Notes under the pieces: model-generated
Databases searched by the model: none
The model's input: only the letters and a program-made list of their open reading frames with translations
Told to the model about the DNA's origin: nothing
Assembly (NCBI GenBank): GCA_016841625.1
Contig: JAENYU010000012.1
Coordinates: forward strand, 35,620 to 68,440
Source: Methanobacteriota archaeon
Lineage (GTDB): Archaea; Halobacteriota; Methanosarcinia; Methanosarcinales; Methanosarcinaceae
Direction of reading: 5' to 3'
DNA length: 32,821 bases
Translations under genes and position numbers: made by a program
Shown: piece by piece, positions 31,619 through 32,821 of the stretch
Layout of the letters: each line of letters begins with the position of its first letter
How positions within the stretch are numbered: the first letter of the stretch is position 1

Positions 31619-32731
31619 ATGGTTGAAAAAATGACTTCCAGGGAGCGTTTTATCAATGCTCTCGAAAGAAAAGAGGTGGACCGTGTTCCTTACGGCTACC
31701 TCTGGTTTGGCGCCGGGAATGCGGTGCTGGAGCGGATGGGCGCAAGCCTCAAAGATGTGTATTATTCGGCAGAGGGGATTGCGCGGGCGCAGATCCTTGC
31801 CCGGGAAATGTACCACCACGATAACGTGATGTCCCCCTGGGGCTGCCTCCTTGTGGAAGCCGAGGCGCTCGGGACGAAGGTGAACCTCAAGGAAAACGGA
31901 TACCCTACCGTGGAGAAGTACGCCCTGAAGTCTGCCGGGGAACATGAATTGATCAATCCCCGGGACATCGGGAAGTCCGAACGGGTAAAGACCATAGCAG
32001 GGTCAATCGAAATCCTCAAGAAGGAAATCGGGGATGAGGCTTTTATTTCCGGGGCAACGCTGGCCCCCCTTATGCTGGCTTCCCAGGTCCTGGGAGGGAG
32101 CAGGCTCTGCATTGATATGCTTAAAGATTCCGAAGCTTTCCATGCCCTGCTCGAAAAACTCACGGAAAGCTGCATCCTCTTTGCTGACTCCATGCTCGAA
32201 GCCGGAGCTGATGGCATCTTTGTCGAAAACGGGGAGAGTACCGGCGACCTCTTCAGTCCGCAAATGGCCGAGGAGTTCATGCTGCCCTACACAAAGAAAC
32301 TTTACGACCACATCAAGGCAAAAGGCGGGTACGTCATCTCCCACAACTGCGCAGCCCTTGCCTTCTACGACCTGGAAATGAAACTTGAGCCCCACGCCCT
32401 GAACTTTGCCTTCGGGGACGTCAAATTGCTCGGGAAAAAGTACGGGATCGAATGCAAGAAGCTCCACAACCACAACAACATTGGCTGCGGGCCAAGGCAC
32501 TGCTTCAAGGAGTTTAAAGCCTTCTCCGATGCCGGCATCTGCCTCATGGGCAACATCATCCCTGACGCCCCCCTGGCCGGAGGTCGGACCGAAATCGAGC
32601 ATGAGGTGAAAAGCTGCCTTGAAGCTGCCCCCGAAAAAGGTTTCATCCTTTCCACGGGCTGCGAGATCCCACTAAATACGCCGCTTGAGAAAATGGAAAT
32701 ACTCTGGGAAGCAATAAAGGGAAGGCTTTGA
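31619..32731 (+). CDS. UroD/MtaA-superfamily methyltransferase, orphan
   Basis: Started at 31619 (MVEKMTSRERFINALERKEV), because the 36 upstream codons are unlike the family and GGAG lies 11 bases before this ATG; the product has 370 residues. The zinc triad of corrinoid methyltransferases is present: His242-x-Cys244 (SHNCAA) and Cys348 (STGCEIP). The C-terminal TGCEIPLNTPLEKM matches the MtaA/CmuA/MtsF branch rather than heme-pathway UroD. It would move a methyl group between a corrinoid protein and a thiol or other acceptor. No corrinoid protein, activator or Msr gene is adjacent, so its partner and substrate are unknown. Confidence 0.8.
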   Translation: MVEKMTSRERFINALERKEVDRVPYGYLWFGAGNAVLERMGASLKDVYYSAEGIARAQILAREMYHHDNVMSPWGCLLVEAEALGTKVNLKENGYPTVEKYALKSAGEHELINPRDIGKSERVKTIAGSIEILKKEIGDEAFISGATLAPLMLASQVLGGSRLCIDMLKDSEAFHALLEKLTESCILFADSMLEAGADGIFVENGESTGDLFSPQMAEEFMLPYTKKLYDHIKAKGGYVISHNCAALAFYDLEMKLEPHALNFAFGDVKLLGKKYGIECKKLHNHNNIGCGPRHCFKEFKAFSDAGICLMGNIIPDAPLAGGRTEIEHEVKSCLEAAPEKGFILSTGCEIPLNTPLEKMEILWEAIKGRL

Positions 32732-32768
32732 AACTCTCTTTTGGAGTTGTCCCTTATTTTCCCTTTTT

Positions 32769-32821
32769 CATTCTTCATTCTTCATTCTTCATTCTTCATT
32801 CTTCATTCTTCATTCTTCATT
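32769..32821. repeat. CATTCTT tandem repeat at the window edge
   Basis: About seven and a half perfect copies of the 7-mer CATTCTT follow the methyltransferase stop by about 40 bases and continue to the window end. Confidence 0.95.

Overview
The window reads as chromosomal DNA from a methylotrophic methanogen of the genus Methanosarcina. The evidence is a fused corrinoid/methyltransferase of the methyl-sulfide (Mts) type, an MtaA/MtbA-type methylcobalamin:coenzyme M methyltransferase with its three zinc ligands, a RamA-family corrinoid-activating iron-sulfur protein, two Msr-type archaeal regulators, a PGF-pre-PGF surface protein, TATA-box promoters and long AT-rich intergenic regions. The gene order mtsF - msrC - cobW-like - ram - mtaA matches what I remember of the M. 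acetivorans MA4384-MA4379 region. That match is from memory and was not searched.

Layout. Positions 1-8.6 kb hold the methyl-transfer locus: mtsF (-), its divergent regulator msrC (+), then on the minus strand a His-tailed CobW-type GTPase, a RamA-family activator and mtaA. Together these would move methyl groups from methylated sulfur compounds or methanol through a corrinoid protein to coenzyme M, repair inactive Co(II) corrinoid, and possibly supply zinc to the methyltransferases. Positions 9.0-11.8 kb encode a P-type cation ATPase of the Na+/K+-ATPase-like (IIC) group. Positions 12.1-15.7 kb hold a broken CHASE4 sensor fragment, a stand-alone receiver protein, a second Msr-type regulator, a SAM-dependent methyltransferase and the remnant of an aminotransferase. 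Positions 15.9-18.1 kb encode a secreted HExxH metalloprotease. Positions 18.8-20.1 kb contain a broken NiFe-hydrogenase/complex I small-subunit fragment, a small SocA/DUF4065-like protein and another ORF remnant. Positions 20.2-22.5 kb form an overlapping NatAB-like ABC exporter pair. Positions 22.5-24.1 kb are mostly non-coding, with a candidate three-way-junction RNA, a small Cys-rich ORF and diverged repeats. Positions 24.2-28.9 kb encode a 1583-residue papain-like surface protein. A tRNA-Gln(TTG) follows.

The most unusual part is 29.2-31.2 kb. Four tandem units each carry the same upstream block, a TATA box at exactly the same distance from it, and a roughly 105-nt core that folds into the same shape: a closing stem, then two hairpins with G-rich loops. 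Several stem positions differ between units as paired, compensating changes. I read this as an array of four paralogous small-RNA genes. It is followed by an orphan UroD/MtaA-family methyltransferase gene (31.6-32.7 kb).
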